Assembly: GCA_964023275.1 (NCBI GenBank)
Contig: OZ029925.1
Coordinates: 11,615,184-11,679,183 of the forward strand
Direction: 5' to 3'
Source: Norana najaformis
Taxonomy: Eukaryota; Annelida; Clitellata; Crassiclitellata; Hormogastridae
DNA length: 64,000 nt
This document shows positions 61,901 through 64,000 of this stretch, piece by piece. A program made the translations under genes and the position numbers. How positions within the stretch are numbered: position 1 is the first letter of the stretch; each line of letters opens with the position of its first letter. The notes below the pieces were generated by a model, which was not told where the DNA came from, searched no databases, and saw only the letters and a program-made list of their open reading frames with translations.

Positions 61901-63843
61901 ACAAGAAAAGGAATGAGTATATCAGACAGAAATTGGGAGTGGCATGTATATCCGACAATGTACGAGAAGCCAGGTTGAGATGGTATGGTCATGTGATGAG
62001 GAGAGAAGAGGAAAACTGCATTAAAAGAATTATGACAGCAGAGGTTTTGGAAGCCGCAGTCGGGGAAGACAAAAGAAGAGATGGAGAGACATGATTCAAC
62101 AAGACCTAGAGCTTCTCAGACTGAAGAAAGAAGATACTGGAGATAGAAACAAATGGAAAAGAAGGATTCATGTGGCTGACCCCTCCCTAGGAGGGACTAA
62201 TTCCAGCCAGAAGGAAGAAGAAGAATAACTGCTTTGATCTGTTGTTTTATTTTGTATTGTACTGTTTTGTGTCTTATCCCTTTGTGTTGTATTTGTAAAA
62301 ACATATAACACCTAAACTTGGCTTGTAGTAACTTCTAAGAAGCAGATAAAAGGTGCTATATAAATGCCCAGGCCTAAAAGGCACTACAAAAATGTCAACA
62401 TGTGCTGCAAGCATACCTTTCCCTCCAGCTTGTCGTGACCTGCCACCTGCCCGGTTGCCACGGTAACCTTGTCTGGATGTACTGCCATACTAGAGACCAA
62501 AGACAGAACCATACTGGAACTGCCAAGTACCAGTTTTCCATTGGCACTGTGCAGTACCGCCTAGCACTATACAGTACCAATAGAAAACCAGTCCTGTAAT
62601 ATATATATATTCATTGGATTTTGTTAGAATACACTAGAAGCCTTGTGCATTGGATAACGGCGCTATAGAAGTGTCCAGGCTTGATCCAATTGAATGAGGA
62701 CTACACCAGATCAGCTTATGACTTAAATTAAATTAGTTTGGATTAAAATAGTTCAGATTAGACTAGATTCAAATTAATTAGATTGTATTCAAGTGACTTA
62801 CAAGAAGCACGTCTGTTTACAGTAAATTGGATACGATTAACTTAAGACAGATTAAACTAGATCAGATTAGGACAGGATTAGAATATGACAAATTAGATTA
62901 AACTACAGTGGATCAGATTTGTATTAGATTGTATCTGACTAGACTGGATTAGATTAGTATTACATTCAAAAAGATTAAATTAAATAAAATAAGATTAGCA
63001 TTAGATCATAGAGGATTAGAATAAGATTAAATTAAACTATAACAAACAGATTATGTATGATTAGATCAGAATGCATCAGGTCAGGATTAAACTATATTAG
63101 ACAAGATTAGGACTACACCAGAATGGATTAGATTAGAATCAGGAATAAACTATGTTAGTTCAGATTAGGAACAGATAAGAACGAATTAGTTTAAGATTAG
63201 GATCAGATTAAACTATAATAAAATAGATTACAATTAGGTCAGAATGGATTAGATTAGGATTAGATTAGCATACGATTTGACATCATCTGTGTGTCCGATG
63301 TAGTGTCGTTGCATCTGTTCCTCAACGTTGTACAGAACAACAGTAGCAGCAACAAAGTAGACGATCTCTCCGGTTGGAAGTAGGTATATGTTGGACCGTG
63401 CATCACGACCACGGTAACCGTAACTATGGCGACAATCAAGGACTCAGCACTATGGCAATCTCATTATAAATTGTGTTTTGGATATAAGGAGGCACTCATA
63501 TCAAAGATGATGTCCCCCAAGGTCATCCATGTGAATTTCCCATGACAGGTCGTGGATTCGAACCCAGGCCAGAGGTGAAAAGCCCATGCGTTGGCCACTC
63601 GGCAAAAGCACCACCTTCACTATACGTCATACAGCACGGTGAAAATGATCCATCGCTGACGATGAAATTACGATGATGCAGTTAACGATAACACGTATGC
63701 AAAAGGATACACCCAGTCCAGTGCGAGCTTTTCCTTGGGTGCCTGAACCGGCTGATTGATTTGGTAATCGGGTCCACCAAGGCTCGAAGGGGCGTACAGG
63801 TTGAGTGGCCGGCCTCGCAGATAAAACTTGAGACAGCTGTCCG
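49856..63843 (-). CDS. EML: EML-family microtubule-associated WD protein, 16 exons (5' partial)
   Basis: Sixteen - strand exons join in frame to 641 residues and a TAG stop at 49856-49858. EML proteins bind microtubules through a HELP motif and a tandem beta-propeller (TAPE) domain. The HELP region is visible at 2-60 ([35 protein letters not shown]). WD repeats follow, each in the family order: [77 protein letters not shown] with [25 protein letters not shown] with [40 protein letters not shown], then GKVNLFAYP and [11 protein letters not shown] with [14 protein letters not shown] at the end. The N-terminal coiled coil would be upstream, beyond base 64000. Which paralogue (EML1-4 type) is not resolved. 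Two introns appear to be GC-AG. Confidence 0.93.
50428..50558 (-). CDS. EML: EML exon 15
   Basis: Acceptor GAATAACAG, donor AAG|GTAAGT (phase 0). It encodes [37 protein letters not shown] and CSKPK. Confidence 0.93.
50590..51060. repeat. Intronic AAGTGTGAAGGTAA degenerate repeat
   Basis: EML intron 14 is largely made of loose AAGTGTGAAGGTAACTGT units (+ strand), giving pyrimidine-rich sequence on the transcribed strand. Confidence 0.75.
51067..51162 (-). CDS. EML: EML exon 14
   Basis: Acceptor GTGCTACAG, donor TGTG|GTCAGT (phase 1). It encodes [20 protein letters not shown] then [13 protein letters not shown]. Confidence 0.9.
51619..51706 (-). CDS. EML: EML exon 13
   Basis: Acceptor GATGTTCAG, donor TACT|GTAAGC (phase 1, split Trp codon). 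It encodes [20 protein letters not shown] then NSGDYELLY. Confidence 0.92.
52079..52176 (-). CDS. EML: EML exon 12
   Basis: Acceptor CTTTGCAG, donor GTG|GTAAGC (phase 0). It encodes [20 protein letters not shown] then [13 protein letters not shown]. Confidence 0.92.
52368..52524 (-). CDS. EML: EML exon 11
   Basis: Acceptor CTGCTGCAG, donor CCTG|GTAGGA (phase 1). It encodes [20 protein letters not shown] then [15 protein letters not shown] and IECAEFSP. Confidence 0.92.
52540..52920. repeat. Intronic AAGGTAAGGGAAGG repeat (EML intron 10)
   Basis: Degenerate purine-rich (AAGGTAAGG)n on the + strand. In EML pre-mRNA it reads as CCUUACCUUCC. The - strand open frames ([12 protein letters not shown]-like) are artefacts. 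Confidence 0.85.
52932..53063 (-). CDS. EML: EML exon 10
   Basis: Acceptor TCGTCAG, donor CCC|GTAAGT (phase 0). It encodes [20 protein letters not shown] and [19 protein letters not shown], the most diagnostic blade of EML proteins. Confidence 0.95.
53426..53551 (-). CDS. EML: EML exon 9
   Basis: Acceptor CTTTCAG, donor CAG|GTTGGT (phase 0). It encodes [33 protein letters not shown] and NPVVQ. Confidence 0.92.
53810..53964 (-). CDS. EML: EML exon 8 (predicted GC donor)
   Basis: Acceptor ATGGTACAG. It encodes [20 protein letters not shown], then [18 protein letters not shown] and AGQEHE. The phase-0 start of exon 9 and the family border place the donor at GAG|GCATGG, again GC. Confidence 0.85.
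54342..54441 (-). CDS. EML: EML exon 7
   Basis: Acceptor ATGTTGTAG, donor CGTG|GTAGGC (phase 1). It encodes [20 protein letters not shown] and [13 protein letters not shown]. Confidence 0.92.
54460..54720. repeat. Intronic AAGGTAAGATA repeat (EML intron 6)
   Basis: Degenerate (GTAAGGTAA)n units of 10-20 bp, the same style as at 52540-52920 and 55530-55890. Confidence 0.8.
54865..54999 (-). CDS. EML: EML exon 6 (predicted GC donor)
   Basis: Acceptor GTTGCAG. It encodes [34 protein letters not shown] and SRKFGVFE. The family's exon border after FE, and the phase-0 start of exon 7, place the donor at GAG|GCTAGT, a GC rather than GT donor. Confidence 0.85.
55080..55190 (+). repeat. Short dispersed repeat (AATGCACAAGGCATCA core), copy 2
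   Basis: Second copy of the element at 16118-16215, here in EML intron 5: GGCACGATTATCATAATGCA, CAAGGCATCACTGATGGTCA, GTGAAACCA. Confidence 0.6.
55368..55472 (-). CDS. EML: EML exon 5
   Basis: Acceptor TTGTAG, donor AAG|GTATCA (phase 0). It encodes [20 protein letters not shown] and [15 protein letters not shown]. Confidence 0.92.
55530..55895. repeat. Intronic AAGGCAAGGTAAGG repeat (EML intron 4)
   Basis: Degenerate purine-rich tandem repeat on the + strand, the same style as the other EML intronic tracts. Confidence 0.8.
56131..56235 (-). CDS. EML: EML exon 4
   Basis: Acceptor ATTTTAG, donor ATG|GTAAGA (phase 0). It encodes [20 protein letters not shown] then [14 protein letters not shown]. 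The 6.2-kb intron before it holds several LINE fragments. Confidence 0.92.
56250..56600. repeat. AAT/AGT-rich intronic sequence
   Basis: Interrupted AATAAT, AGTAGT and ACTAAT triplets in the 3' part of EML intron 3. No coding evidence. Confidence 0.6.
56943..57659 (+). repeat. Tandem duplication, one copy split by a LINE insertion
   Basis: Unit 1 is 56943-57146 plus 57342-57398; unit 2 is 57401-57659. Apart from the insert they are nearly identical. Shared runs include AATAATACTAATTACACTAG, ACCCCATCATGTGGTGAAAT and TAACACATGTTAATTACTAA. The units are themselves made of ~20-bp CAGTAACACATGNTAAACCA repeats. Confidence 0.92.
57147..57332 (-). mobile_element. 5'-truncated LINE insertion with 9-bp target-site duplication
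   Basis: On the - strand it reads [20 protein letters not shown] then [20 protein letters not shown], a stop, and a (CAAGA)n tail. This is the C-terminus of an RTE-like (or related) LINE ORF. It is flanked by ATAATGCAG at 57138-57146 and 57333-57341. The neighbouring duplicate unit has the same site without the insert and a single ATAATGCAG. Confidence 0.85.
57830..59110 (+). mobile_element. Decayed L2/CR1-group LINE with reverse transcriptase
   Basis: Ordered RT signatures across broken frames: [11 protein letters not shown] (motif A, 57955-57990), [16 protein letters not shown]-like text near 58115-58165, [15 protein letters not shown] in place of YADDTQLYI (about 58212-58255), [27 protein letters not shown], and an APHIWN-like end (about 58935). 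The 3' end is A-rich (ATAAATAAAAATAAATAAA). Many stops show it is dead. It lies in EML intron 3, antisense to EML. Confidence 0.8.
59160..59800. repeat. Degenerate AACACATGATAAACC and AACATGCACTA repeats
   Basis: 59160-59340 continues the ~20-bp family of 56943-57740. 59580-59780 has loose AACATGCACTACTGTAAACT units. No coding evidence. Confidence 0.7.
59980..60780. other. Intronic, no gene seen
   Basis: ATACATAC microsatellites near 59975-60015 and 60710-60765; a loose CAATCACACGACACTTAATC repeat at 60050-60170. No exon of EML is detectable here. Confidence 0.45.
60783..60875 (+). mobile_element. tRNA-like SINE head
   Basis: GCCCAATGGTTAAGACGATG (A-box-like, as in TGGTTAAGRCG) is followed about 45 nt later by a decayed B box (GGACTCTTCGACC). 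It is more likely a SINE head than a functional tRNA, because the arms do not pair. Confidence 0.45.
60970..61035 (+). mobile_element. tRNA-like SINE head
   Basis: AGCTCAGCACTTGGCAAAAG (A box, compare TAGCTCAGTTGGTAAAGC) followed by CACTTGCCTTT and the B box CGGTTCAAATCACG at normal tRNA spacing. There is no convincing acceptor stem. Confidence 0.5.
61768..62226 (+). mobile_element. RTE-like LINE ORF C-terminal remnant
   Basis: The + strand reads [20 protein letters not shown], a short gap, [20 protein letters not shown] then [12 protein letters not shown]. This is the common C-terminal block of RTE-type non-LTR pol proteins (YGAE.W..., LRW+GHV.R). A TGA interrupts it at about 61875, with further breaks later. 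It ends in a GAAGAAGAAGAA tail near 62225. It lies in EML intron 3, antisense. Confidence 0.85.
62417..62489 (-). CDS. EML: EML exon 3
   Basis: Acceptor TCTCTAG, donor AAAG|GTATGC (phase 0). It encodes [17 protein letters not shown] then HDKLEGK, matching the family's AVHPD+...ATGQVAG signature. Confidence 0.9.
62690..63262. repeat. Degenerate TTAGATTAGGA repeat (EML intron 2)
   Basis: About 570 bp of loose 5-10-bp GATTA/AGATT units between EML exons 3 and 2. No coding evidence. Confidence 0.85.
63274..63423 (-). CDS. EML: EML exon 2
   Basis: Acceptor GCCATAG, donor AATC|GTATGC (phase 2). It encodes [31 protein letters not shown] and [11 protein letters not shown], the strongly conserved end of HELP and first propeller blade. 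Confidence 0.93.
63543..63615 (-). mobile_element. tRNA-like SINE head
   Basis: The - strand reads GCTTTTGCCGAGTGGCCAAC (A box, like tRNA-Ser/Leu) and CTGGGTTCGAATCCACGACC (B box) at about 50-nt spacing. Poor stems argue against a functional tRNA. Confidence 0.5.
63711..63843 (-). CDS. EML: EML exon 1 (in window): HELP motif
   Basis: Acceptor GTTTCCAG. It encodes [20 protein letters not shown], then [10 protein letters not shown]. Donor GGGT|GTATCC (phase 2), so the next exon completes Val to give LDWVYGYRGRD. Confidence 0.9.
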
Positions 63844-64000
63844 CTGGAAACATAATTCCATGAATCTTCTAGGATAGCTGGATGGATGACTTGAATGCAT
63901 GATTTGGGTGGCTGGATAAATGGGAGGGTAAATGATTTGGGTGGGCGGGTGGATGAATGCAAGGGGGGGCGCAGGGAATGGACGATTTGAGTGGATAGAT

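Overview
This is a window of an animal (metazoan) nuclear genome. Coding sequence is split into short exons with spliceosomal borders and consistent phases. Introns are long and full of microsatellites, SINEs and decayed non-LTR retrotransposons. The recognised genes (a HUNK-like kinase, APCDD1, an EML protein) are animal families. Large introns, many simple repeats and L2/CR1- and RTE-like LINE remains suggest an invertebrate, but the phylum cannot be fixed from the sequence.

Layout: (1) 1-13480, + strand: the 3' ten coding exons of a CAMK-like kinase most like HUNK. It runs from the DFG motif through the kinase C-lobe and a UBA-like helix region into a serine-rich tail of about 1000 residues; the 5' exons lie before base 1. 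(2) 13.5-20.2 kb: no clear gene; L2-like and RTE-like LINE 3' ends, an E-box minisatellite and simple repeats. (3) 20246-21884, - strand: one long coding exon of an unrecognised acidic, serine-rich protein with an LxxLL motif. (4) 22-42 kb: repeat-rich, with two tRNA-derived SINEs, a 33-bp coding-like minisatellite, a three-copy unknown repeat family (two of the copies here, one in the kinase gene), LINE fragments, a transposon-derived ORF scrap and one small candidate two-helix membrane protein at 39884-40234 (-). (5) 42729-46931, + strand: four exons of APCDD1, a membrane-anchored Wnt/BMP inhibitor, missing its first exon(s). (6) 49856-63843, - strand: sixteen exons of an EML-family microtubule-associated protein (HELP/TAPE and WD repeats to the stop codon), with its 5' exons beyond the window. 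APCDD1 and EML converge tail to tail.

The genes do not form a pathway; they are independent loci. The more unusual features concern how genes and repeats interact. A kinase exon sits between the arms of a ~107-bp inverted repeat. EML has two predicted GC-AG introns. The APCDD1 exon-3 acceptor region is tandemly triplicated. A GGA microsatellite is translated as poly-glycine in APCDD1. A LINE insertion is caught next to its own empty site. A GGCGCTATATAAATG-like 3' tail is shared by many scattered elements.

Exon borders were worked out by hand from splice consensus, reading phase and remembered family conservation; no alignment or search was run.
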